Source of the DNA: an uncultured Oscillospiraceae bacterium
GTDB lineage: Bacteria; Bacillota; Clostridia; Oscillospirales; Acutalibacteraceae
Length of the DNA stretch: 7,122 bases
Reading direction: 5' to 3'
NCBI GenBank assembly: GCA_902462665.1
Contig: CABQCM010000066.1
Span: 1-7,122, forward strand
In this document: piece by piece, positions 1 to 5,539 of the stretch
How the letters are laid out: each line of letters begins with the position of its first letter
Numbering within the stretch: the first letter of the stretch is position 1
Notes under the pieces: model-generated
What the model was told of the DNA's origin: nothing
The model's database searches: none
The model's input: only the letters and a program-made list of their open reading frames with translations
Position numbers and translations under genes: made by a program

Positions 1-2
1 GG

Positions 3-350
3 CTATCACTGCGTCTTATTAAGCAGATAAACCGAGCATTAAATATCAAGCTGTACAAATGGCAGATAAATTATATCTTTGGTAACGGAGAGTATCACGA
101 CGAAGTACGGTTTGGGCGCTGTAACGGAAAGACGCTCGCAAACGTGTTGAAATTCCTGTTTTCGAGCGGGCCGCACGTGGTTTTTGACCGACACCGTCTG
201 ATGTCCGACAAATCGGATTTATATCTATTCGCGAGAGAGGACGCAGGAACAATGTCGCGGCTAAGGGTTTTCGCGTTTGAGGTTTTGAGGATATACAAGA
301 TACTCGAAGCGGCAGGTGTACATATGACCCGACAAATAATAATCAAGTGA
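3..350 (+). CDS. Small phage protein with Q-motif-like and Walker A-like sequence (5' end outside window)
   Basis: The frame is open from the left edge to a TGA at 348-350, giving 115 visible residues, so the true start probably lies upstream. A GTG at 144 could serve as a start, but it would cut off the most distinctive part. Near the visible N-terminus is a Q-motif-like YKWQ (residues 18-21), then GRCNGKT (38-44), the form of P-loop found in large terminases and related phage ATPases. After it come a hydrophobic helix (LANVLKFLF) and a C-terminal helical part (VFAFEVLRIYKILEAAG). No Walker B acidic motif follows, so an active ATPase is doubtful. I have a recollection of similar short uncharacterised proteins in Clostridia prophages, but I do not know a function. 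It lies upstream of the regulator gene with 124 nt between them. It could be a nucleotide-binding accessory protein or a relic of a larger ATPase. Confidence 0.6.
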   Translation, partial: LSLRLIKQINRALNIKLYKWQINYIFGNGEYHDEVRFGRCNGKTLANVLKFLFSSGPHVVFDRHRLMSDKSDLYLFAREDAGTMSRLRVFAFEVLRIYKILEAAGVHMTRQIIIK

Positions 351-474
351 ACTTCCTGCCTGAAATGCTCCTACCGGTTTCCGTGACGCAGAGTGATTGA
401 ATGGGGATTACAGGAACAGTCGAGAGGGTAATGGGAACGACCGAAAGAATCTGAACAGGATGCGAGGATACAAG

Positions 475-939
475 ATGAAAAAAGAACACACGCGGGATTA
501 TGTAACCGAAGCTTTCAGGCTGTACGCGGCTATGGGACAGCCCACCTATGAGCGGGCGAAAGCGGATATTTACAATGCAGAACTCGCGAAACATTCCGGA
601 AACAATCCGTCTGTTGCCGTTGCCCAGGCAGAAGCGGCGGTGAATAACAACGCTCCGATGCTCCTCGACATACTTGCAGCGGAGAGAACCATGGAGCTTT
701 TAGAGCGTGGCGGCAAGGAATATATCGTGGAGGCGGTGAAAGCGGTGTATTTCGTGAGGCCGACTGCGCCGCTTCGACGAGGAGATATATCAAAGCGGGT
801 ACGATACCATAGCTTGAATTGCCCTGCAGATGAGCGCACAATTTACCGGTGGCTGAAAGAAGCGCGTTTGCTATACGCTGCTATCCGCGGACTTCGAATC
901 GCAGGTGTTGATATTGAGAAATATCGTGTTGTTGTATAA
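475..939 (+). CDS. Putative phage late-gene transcriptional regulator (HTH protein, RinA/ArpU-like position)
   Basis: A 154-residue protein is predicted from ATG 475. This start is chosen because GAGG at 464-467 stands 7 nt upstream; a longer frame from TTG 397 or ATG 460 lacks a comparable ribosome binding site. The N-terminal half is helical and alanine-rich (about residues 8-90). The C-terminal part (about 98-142) starts with PLRRGDISKRV and continues with DERTIYRWLKEARLL, which reads like a helix-turn-helix with its recognition helix near 120-131, somewhat like sigma region 4. No membrane segment or enzyme motif is seen. Genes of this size directly before the HNH/terminase block in Bacillota phages usually encode RinA/ArpU-type activators of the late operon. 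Position supports that role here, but the family assignment is inference from context. A promoter and palindrome begin just after its stop codon and are its natural candidate target. Confidence 0.65.
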   Translation: MKKEHTRDYVTEAFRLYAAMGQPTYERAKADIYNAELAKHSGNNPSVAVAQAEAAVNNNAPMLLDILAAERTMELLERGGKEYIVEAVKAVYFVRPTAPLRRGDISKRVRYHSLNCPADERTIYRWLKEARLLYAAIRGLRIAGVDIEKYRVVV

Positions 940-940
940 G

Positions 941-974
941 TTGTCAGTAGTGGGTTCAAATAATCTGCTATACT
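941..974 (+). promoter_or_regulatory. Candidate late-operon promoter with extended -10
   Basis: TGCTATACT at 966-974 is an extended -10 element (TG, one base, then TATACT). The only -35-like hexamer is TTGTCA at 941-946, 22 nt upstream of the -10, which is too far for ordinary sigma-A spacing; 17 nt upstream the sequence is AGTAGT. A good -10 with a poor -35 fits a promoter that needs an activator, and the gene just upstream encodes a likely DNA-binding protein. The expected start of transcription is around 980-983. Confidence 0.45.
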
Positions 975-983
975 GTATACAGT
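972..983. promoter_or_regulatory. Perfect 12-bp palindrome, possible operator
   Basis: ACTGTATACAGT reads the same on both strands. It overlaps the last three bases of the -10 element and covers the expected transcription start, a usual place for a dimeric regulator to bind. The flanking bases do not extend the symmetry. A 12-bp palindrome can occur by chance; its position is what makes it interesting. Confidence 0.4.
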
Positions 984-993
984 GAAGATTTGT

Positions 994-1032
994 AGAAAAG
1001 CCTTGTGCCTTTGGGTGCAGGGCTTTTCTTTA
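994..1032 (+). terminator. Intrinsic terminator or leader hairpin
   Basis: Bases 994-1009 (AGAAAAGCCTTGTGCC) pair with 1014-1029 (GGTGCAGGGCTTTTCT) in a 16-bp stem with three G-T wobbles and a TTTG loop (1010-1013). The run TTTTCTTTA (1024-1032) supplies the T-rich tail, while the A-rich left arm would let it also work on the other strand. It would end transcripts of the upstream regulator gene. Because the candidate promoter starts transcripts only about 12 nt before it, late transcripts must also pass it, so it may be an attenuator or need antitermination. Confidence 0.7.
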
Positions 1033-1037
1033 TGCAC

Positions 1038-1042
1038 GGAGG
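1038..1042 (+). promoter_or_regulatory. Ribosome binding site of the HNH gene
   Basis: GGAGG lies 8 nt before codon ATA at 1051, which is where homologous short HNH proteins would be expected to begin. It is the only strong Shine-Dalgarno sequence between the hairpin and the conserved HNH domain. It therefore argues for initiation at ATA rather than at GTG 982, which has no Shine-Dalgarno and lies upstream of the hairpin. Confidence 0.5.
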
Positions 1043-1050
1043 CGGTTCGG

Positions 1051-1341
1051 ATATCGGGAAAGCACGAGGTATTCTATCATTCATCCGCGTGGAGACACAA
1101 GCGAACACGCATTCTTGAGCGGGATCACTATTTGTGCCAGTATTGTTTATCGAGAAAAATCTTCACAAGAGCAAACACCGTGCACCACATCAAATGTCTG
1201 GATCAGTATCCAGAGCTTGCCATGGACGACAGCAATCTGGTGAGCTTGTGCGCGACGTGTCACGAGGAACAGCATCCAAATCGGTTTCGCAATCAGCAAA
1301 AAACCAAAGCGCGAGTGGGCGTGAGAATCATCAAGGCTTAA
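1051..1341 (+). CDS. HNH endonuclease, packaging-associated
   Basis: This is a 96-residue HNH nuclease if read from ATA 1051. The domain starts with FYHSSAWRHKR (8-18) and RILERD (20-25), followed by C29-x2-C32, the HH pair H45-H46, N62, C67-x2-C70 and H71 plus H75. The four cysteines are the expected zinc site; H46, N62 and H71 are the probable HNH residues. Small HNH proteins encoded beside the terminase are known to work with TerS and TerL in cleaving concatemers at cos, and this one precedes both terminase genes. The start is odd: the frame extends upstream to a GTG at 982, but that start has no ribosome binding site and would run through the hairpin, giving an unlike-family N-terminus (KICRKALCLWVQ). 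No ATG, GTG or TTG occurs in frame between the hairpin and the domain. Either ATA is used as a weak start or the start codon has been lost by mutation. Domain call firm, start uncertain. Confidence 0.85.
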   Translation: MSGKHEVFYHSSAWRHKRTRILERDHYLCQYCLSRKIFTRANTVHHIKCLDQYPELAMDDSNLVSLCATCHEEQHPNRFRNQQKTKARVGVRIIKA

Positions 1342-1479
1342 CGCTGGTCGCTGCATCTAGATAGCCCCCCTACCCGAAAAAGTTTGGGTATGCCCTTTGG
1401 TAACCGAGGCGCCCTGGTTCCTTTTCACAGCAGGCAGCATCGTACGTGACCCCTCCCTATGGCGTAAAGAAGGTGAAAA
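1342..1479. other. Non-coding HNH-terS gap, candidate cos region
   Basis: No plausible gene lies in these 138 bases. They hold a C-run (1365-1370), an 8-bp stem-loop at 1371-1390 (TACCC with GGGTA at its ends), an imperfect 18-bp palindrome at 1402-1419 centred on GGCGCC (1408-1413), and a second C-rich stretch, GACCCCTCCC, near 1447-1456. A structured gap between the HNH gene and terS is where cos sites are found in HK97-type phages of Bacillota. Which of these elements would be cut cannot be told from the sequence alone. The last bases (AAGAAGGTG, about 1466-1474) are the terS ribosome binding site. Confidence 0.4.
1402..1419. repeat. Imperfect 18-bp inverted repeat centred on GGCGCC
   Basis: AACC at 1402-1405 mirrors GGTT at 1416-1419 around the perfect core GGCGCC; only two symmetric pairs (G-T and A-C) break it. 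Rotational symmetry of this kind is typical of sites cut by dimeric nucleases, including cos nicking sites, and the HNH and terminase genes flank it. It may also be a plain regulatory or chance palindrome. Confidence 0.4.
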
Positions 1480-1851
1480 ATGAACGAACTATCAAAAGAA
1501 GAAAAGAAGCGGGAAGCGGCTAGAAAACGGCGTATTAAAAGCGAAGTTGACAGGTTAAGCAAACAGTTTTCGGATATTCCGCAGGATTTGAAAACCATTG
1601 TATCCGGGCTGATTGATCGGGCTGCTTTTTTGAAAATTTCGTGCGAAGATTGCGAAAAAGATATCAATTTAAACGGAGAAACCGAGATGTTTTCTCAATC
1701 AAAAGACGCAAAACCGTATCTAAAAAAACGGGCTTCGGTCGAGGTGCACAATCAAAGCGTCAAGAACTATACCACCATCATACGGCAGTTGACCGATTTG
1801 CTTCCCAAGACGCAGAGCGACAATGAAGATGATGAATTTGACCGATATTGA
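1480..1851 (+). CDS. terS: Terminase small subunit (P27-like)
   Basis: A 123-residue protein starts at ATG 1480 after AAGAAGGTG with good spacing. The basic N-terminus (KEEKKREAARKRRIKSEVD, about 6-24) is lysine/arginine-rich and predicted helical, and could contact DNA. The middle (DLKTIVSGLIDRAAFLKI, 36-53) is helical. The C-terminal part has the pattern seen in P27-type small subunits: a basic-to-acidic stretch (KKRASVEVHNQSVKNY, 82-97), then IIRQLTDLLPK (100-110), and an acidic tail. Small terminases form rings that recognise the packaging site and present DNA to the large subunit. The candidate cos region lies immediately upstream, and the stop codon is inside the large-subunit gene (29-nt overlap), so the two are probably translationally coupled. 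The family call rests on the C-terminal pattern and on gene order; sequence conservation in this family is low. Confidence 0.85.
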   Translation: MNELSKEEKKREAARKRRIKSEVDRLSKQFSDIPQDLKTIVSGLIDRAAFLKISCEDCEKDINLNGETEMFSQSKDAKPYLKKRASVEVHNQSVKNYTTIIRQLTDLLPKTQSDNEDDEFDRY

Positions 1852-3541
1852 GGCGGTAAAAAACACCTTATGCTATCAGTATGCGTCGGACATTGTAATC
1901 GGAAAAATTGCGGCGGGAAAAAAGGTGATTTTGGCGTGCAAACGTTTTTTGAGTGATCTGGAAAAATCGCAAAGCTTAAGTTTTCGCTGGAAGTTTGACG
2001 TAGAAAAGGCGTATCGCCCAATTCGCTTTATGGAGCAATTCCTAATCCCTACCAAAGGCGATTACAGCGAAATGAAATTGTTGCCGTGGGAACATTTTGT
2101 GGAAGGCAACATCTATGGCTGGGTAGACAAAGAAACAGGTCTACGGCGATACAACGAGGCGCTTATTATCGTTGGGTCAGGAAACGGCAAATCTACTTTA
2201 GTAAGCGGAAACGCCATTTTCGGAGCATCCAAAGATGGGGAGCGGGGTGCTGAAATTTATCTGCTTGCCAACTCCAAAGACCAGGCGGGAATCATTTACG
2301 GCGAATGTGCCGCACAGATTCAAAACAATCCCCGGCTGCGCAAGCATTTCCGAGTGTTGCGCAACGGCATTTTTTACGACAAAACCGGAAGTAAGATCGA
2401 ACGACTGGCCACAGATTCTAAGAAGCAGGATGGGCGAAATGTTCACTTAGCGGTATTCGACGAGCTGCAAGATTATCAGAGCTGGAAGCTTATCAACGTC
2501 ATCAAGGCCAAAACAAAAAAACGCAAGCAGCCGCTGGTGCTGTATATCACTACCTTGGGAAACGAAATAGATGGCCCTTTGATGGATTTGTATGTCTTGG
2601 GAGACCATCTGCTCAACAACGAAGGGGAAATTAACAAGCGAGTTAGTGATCGAATGTTTGTGTATATCGCGGAGATCGACGAGGAAGACGACCCAGAAGA
2701 TCGAACCTGTTGGATTAAGGCGAACCCTTCCATCGGGCCGCTTTTGACCATGGAATCACTGGAAGATGAATGGGAGCGGTGCAAGTTGATTCCATCCGAG
2801 CGGGCAAATTTCATCAACAAACAGCTTAATGTATTTACCAGCGTGGATGAGCTGTCCATGCTCGACGCACAAACCATACTCAAAAATAATCAAACATACG
2901 ACATCGAGCAGCTAAAAGGCCGGGTTTGCTACGGCGGATTCGACCTTTCCGAAAGCCAAGACTTTACTTCGGCTTGCTTGGAGTTTCCTTTGGAGGACAA
3001 TCGTTTTTTTGTGTTGTCGCACTCTTGGGTGCCTGCGAAAAAGGTGAAAGAGGATCATGAAAAGCTGGATTGGGATATGCTCGAAAGCCAGGGTTATTTG
3101 ACCATCGTACCCGGGGACTATGTAGATTACAACCTGATTTACGAGTGGTTTGAAGCTCAAAACAAAAAATACGTCATTGACAAAGTGGGATATGACCCTG
3201 CAAAAGCATATTTGCTTGTACAGCAGATGCAGGCGGCGGGATATCCCATGGACGTAGTCCGGCAAGGGGAACTTACGCTGACCGCCCCGCTGGATCATTT
3301 GGTGGAAATATTTTTGGACGGGGGTATTGTTACCAACAATGACCCGTTGTATCGCTGGTATCTCAGTAACGTAAAGCTGGCCAAGCGTGGGCCAAACGCC
3401 ACTTATTTGCCAACCAAACAAAACAAATATCGTAAAATCGACGGATTTGCGGCCCATTTGGACGCGCACGTCGTTTATTTACGAAATAACCCGGTGACGG
3501 CTGACGGCAATCGTGATATTGCCACCGTCATCTCACTGTGA
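1823..3541 (+). CDS. terL: Terminase large subunit (HK97-type ATPase/nuclease)
   Basis: This 572-residue packaging motor has an N-terminal ATPase and a C-terminal RNase H-fold nuclease. Visible in order: LPWE..F (87-92) in the place of the Q-motif; Walker A GSGNGKST (118-125); Walker B VHLAVFDE (207-214) with catalytic E214; coupling motif TTLG (243-246); then nuclease acids in GGFDLSESQDF (D374), GYDPAKA (D458) and KIDG (D540). The length is normal for the family. It cuts concatemeric DNA and uses ATP to push it through the portal. ATG 1823 is the first of three close in-frame starts (1823, 1829, 1832), none with a clear Shine-Dalgarno, so initiation probably depends on translation arriving from terS, which it overlaps by 29 nt. 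One oddity is in Walker A: the arginine usual after the first glycine (GRxNGK) is serine here. All other motifs are intact. Confidence 0.97.
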   Translation: MKMMNLTDIEAVKNTLCYQYASDIVIGKIAAGKKVILACKRFLSDLEKSQSLSFRWKFDVEKAYRPIRFMEQFLIPTKGDYSEMKLLPWEHFVEGNIYGWVDKETGLRRYNEALIIVGSGNGKSTLVSGNAIFGASKDGERGAEIYLLANSKDQAGIIYGECAAQIQNNPRLRKHFRVLRNGIFYDKTGSKIERLATDSKKQDGRNVHLAVFDELQDYQSWKLINVIKAKTKKRKQPLVLYITTLGNEIDGPLMDLYVLGDHLLNNEGEINKRVSDRMFVYIAEIDEEDDPEDRTCWIKANPSIGPLLTMESLEDEWERCKLIPSERANFINKQLNVFTSVDELSMLDAQTILKNNQTYDIEQLKGRVCYGGFDLSESQDFTSACLEFPLEDNRFFVLSHSWVPAKKVKEDHEKLDWDMLESQGYLTIVPGDYVDYNLIYEWFEAQNKKYVIDKVGYDPAKAYLLVQQMQAAGYPMDVVRQGELTLTAPLDHLVEIFLDGGIVTNNDPLYRWYLSNVKLAKRGPNATYLPTKQNKYRKIDGFAAHLDAHVVYLRNNPVTADGNRDIATVISL

Positions 3542-3553
3542 GGATGTGATTGA

Positions 3554-4798
3554 ATGGGATTGTTCGACAGAATGAAAAGCTGGGGGGCGCGGCGAAGCGC
3601 CCCGGCCATATCCGTTGCCGCGAACGCGGTCACGGGAGCAGGATATTATCGTGGCGACTATACCATGAACACCAGCGAGGTTATTTTTTCTGCTGCCTCC
3701 CGCATTTCCAATTCGTTGGCGGCAATGCCGCTGCGGTTATACTGTGGCAAGCGTGAGGTCAAAAATGAGCCGATTGCTCAGTTGATGGGATACATGCCCA
3801 ACCCCAATATGAGCAGCTTTGAATTTATTCGTGCCATGGAGGCGTCAAGAGATACAAACGGAAACGCTTATGCGCTGATTGGCAGAGACGAGCTGTTCCA
3901 AATCAGCCGAATTGACATTTTAGATAGTTCCAAGGTCACTCCCGTCATAGAGCGAAATACCCGAGAGCTATATTACCGCATCTCTCTGGAAAGCGGGGAG
4001 AAGATTCTGCACAACTCCTACCTTATCCACCTTCGCTTTTCATCTACAAACGGAATTCTTGGAATCAACCCTGTGACCGTACTTCACGATACACTGAATT
4101 ATTCTGACAATGTAAAGAAATATACCCTGGAACAGTTTGATAGGGGACTCAACGCGGCAATCGCACTGGAATCGCCGGGTAATTTGAGTGTTACGCAGCG
4201 AAAACAGTGCATTGAAGCCCTGCAGGAAGTACACAAGAGTGCCGGGGGACGCGTTCTTTTGCTAGAGAGCGGGATTACTGCTAAGGTGATGAATCTGTCT
4301 CCCATTGACAGCAAGCTATTCGATACCGAAAAAATCACCATCAACCGCGCAGCGAGTGTTTATAATATGCCGCCGTCCATGCTGGGCGATTACTCCAATT
4401 CTTCTTACAGTTCGTTGGAGCAGGAGATGATTCGCTTTGTCGTGCTGACCATGACGCCGATTACCACCATGTATCAGCAGGAGTTTGGCAATAAGCTGCT
4501 GACGCAACGACAGAGAGAGCGGGGCTACCGATGGGAGTTCGACCGCTTTGAACTGGTGAAAGCCGACATGAACACCCGCACCACCTATTACTCCAACGGA
4601 TTGCGTTCCGGGTGGCTTTGTCCGGACGATGTCCGGCTGGAAAATGGGTTGGAGCCGCTGCCGGATGGGATAGGGGAGGAAATCATGATTGCCCGTGATT
4701 TGATTCCCTTGAAACTGGCGTTGCAGCATCCAGAATATGTAACCGGGATAGCGGCTGTATCGGCAGCGAAAGGAGGTGACGAAGGTGAGAAACGGTGA
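3554..4798 (+). CDS. Portal protein (HK97 family)
   Basis: A 414-residue HK97-type portal, normal in length, begins at ATG 3554, with GAGG (3540-3543) overlapping the terL stop. Portals form the dodecameric ring at one head vertex, through which TerL moves DNA and to which connectors attach. Family signs: short MGLFDRM N-terminus; SEVIFSAASRISNSLAAMPLRL (41-62); PNPNMSSFEFIRAMEA (82-97) with NGNAYALI (102-109); HLRFSSTNGILGINPV (159-174); PIDSKLFDTEKITINRAASVYNMPPSMLGD (250-279), the usual region around the channel; and the C-terminal SGWLCPDDVRLENGLEPLPDG (352-372). No transmembrane segment or truncation is seen. The last codons also carry the Shine-Dalgarno and GTG start of the protease gene (14-nt overlap), so the two are coupled in translation and the glycine-rich tail (AAKGGDEGEKR) is partly dictated by that signal. 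Confidence 0.96.
   Translation: MGLFDRMKSWGARRSAPAISVAANAVTGAGYYRGDYTMNTSEVIFSAASRISNSLAAMPLRLYCGKREVKNEPIAQLMGYMPNPNMSSFEFIRAMEASRDTNGNAYALIGRDELFQISRIDILDSSKVTPVIERNTRELYYRISLESGEKILHNSYLIHLRFSSTNGILGINPVTVLHDTLNYSDNVKKYTLEQFDRGLNAAIALESPGNLSVTQRKQCIEALQEVHKSAGGRVLLLESGITAKVMNLSPIDSKLFDTEKITINRAASVYNMPPSMLGDYSNSSYSSLEQEMIRFVVLTMTPITTMYQQEFGNKLLTQRQRERGYRWEFDRFELVKADMNTRTTYYSNGLRSGWLCPDDVRLENGLEPLPDGIGEEIMIARDLIPLKLALQHPEYVTGIAAVSAAKGGDEGEKR
4771..4776 (+). promoter_or_regulatory. Ribosome binding site deciding the protease start
   Basis: AGGAGG lies inside the 3' end of the portal gene. It stands 8 nt before GTG 4785, an ideal distance, whereas the earlier in-frame GTG at 4776 overlaps the Shine-Dalgarno itself and cannot be served by it. 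The protease start is therefore set at 4785. Confidence 0.8.
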
Positions 4799-5537
4799 AG
4801 TGTGCAAAGCGTTTTCAGCCGGAAAAGACGATCTTGAGAAAATCAATCGGTATACCCGAAGTGAGCTGAAAGAAAGCGACGTTTATGTATTCTCGCTGAC
4901 CCTTTGCGACAACGAGATTGATCGGGATTTCGAGCGGTTTACCGTGGATGCTCTGAAAACACTCACGGAATTATTTGTGGGCAAAACCGGGATTGTAGAC
5001 CATAATCCGAGTGCGCACAATCAGGTCGCAAGGATATATGACACGTGGGTAGAAGCAGAACGCGGCAAACAGACCGCCGCTGGGGAGCCATATTACCGGC
5101 TGCGGGCGAAAGCATATATCCCGCGCGGGGAAACGACCGACCCCATCATCCGAGATGTTGATACCGGCATCAAAAAAGAGGTAAGCGTGGGATTGCGGAT
5201 TGGACGGCGGACATGCTCGGTTTGCGGAGCGGACAACATGCTGTGCGAGCACCGACAGGGGAGGGAATACGACGGGAAAGTCGCGCACTGTATTTTAGAT
5301 AGTCCCACAGATGCCTATGAGTGGTCGTTTGTGGCTGTGCCAGCGCAGAGAGCGGCCGGAGTTACAAAATCGTTTTCGCAGGAGCAGATTGGAGATGTCT
5401 TACAATCTCTGCTTGGCTGTGACTTGACGGGTCACACTCAAACCATCCGTAAGCTGATGTATTTGTCTCTCAACGACGGAGAGCGATTACAGCGGCAGGA
5501 AATCATAGAGCAAAATAAAAAATATCTGGAGGTATGA
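4785..5537 (+). CDS. Prohead maturation protease (HK97 gp4-like) with cysteine cluster
   Basis: A 250-residue serine protease, starting at GTG 4785, matures the procapsid by removing the capsid delta region and then itself. The core has the HK97 protease layout: VYVFSLTLCDNEIDRDFERF (33-52), GIVDHNPS (69-76) with candidate catalytic H73, KKEVSVG (130-136) with candidate nucleophile S134, and DAYEWSFVAVPAQRAAG (176-192), which has the usual W-S-x-V-x-x-PA form and supplies the third, acidic residue. Right after the nucleophile there is a run C144-x2-C147-x6-C154-x-H156, spaced like a small zinc knuckle, with C169 nearby; this is absent from HK97 gp4. The C-terminal tail (about 195-250) is helical and may be a removable or scaffold-like segment. 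It overlaps the portal gene by 14 nt, and its stop lies 2 nt before the capsid start, so production of portal, protease and capsid is closely linked. Confidence 0.92.
   Translation: MRNGEVCKAFSAGKDDLEKINRYTRSELKESDVYVFSLTLCDNEIDRDFERFTVDALKTLTELFVGKTGIVDHNPSAHNQVARIYDTWVEAERGKQTAAGEPYYRLRAKAYIPRGETTDPIIRDVDTGIKKEVSVGLRIGRRTCSVCGADNMLCEHRQGREYDGKVAHCILDSPTDAYEWSFVAVPAQRAAGVTKSFSQEQIGDVLQSLLGCDLTGHTQTIRKLMYLSLNDGERLQRQEIIEQNKKYLEV
5528..5532 (+). promoter_or_regulatory. Ribosome binding site deciding the capsid start
   Basis: GGAGG stands 1 nt before ATG 5534, too close to serve it, and 7 nt before the in-frame ATG 5540, which is ideal. The major capsid protein is therefore started at 5540 (MGIYEL). 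The site lies within the last codons of the protease gene. Confidence 0.8.
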
Positions 5538-5539
5538 CA

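Noticed and set aside
393..405. 13-nt sequence shared with 3546-3558 as a possible recombination repeat
   Set aside because: Both copies sit exactly at an ATG after a TGA and look like similar initiation contexts; 13 nt is too short to claim a recombination site.
397..474. Longer form of the HTH protein from TTG 397
   Set aside because: No ribosome binding site suits TTG 397, while ATG 475 has GAGG 7 nt upstream and begins a more natural helical N-terminus.
1032..1119. ATG 1032 as the start of the HNH gene
   Set aside because: It is in a different frame from the HNH domain, reaches a stop after about 28 codons and has no Shine-Dalgarno; a frameshift would be needed.
1134..1364. Alternative + frame inside and beyond the HNH gene
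   Set aside because: It overlaps the HNH gene in another frame and lacks any domain.
2912..3469. Minus-strand open frame (185 codons) opposite the TerL nuclease domain
   Set aside because: The sense strand carries the conserved nuclease motifs here, and the antisense product has no recognisable features.
4316..4846. Minus-strand open frame (176 codons) opposite the portal gene
   Set aside because: Antisense shadow of a strong portal call, no domain and no operon partner on that strand.
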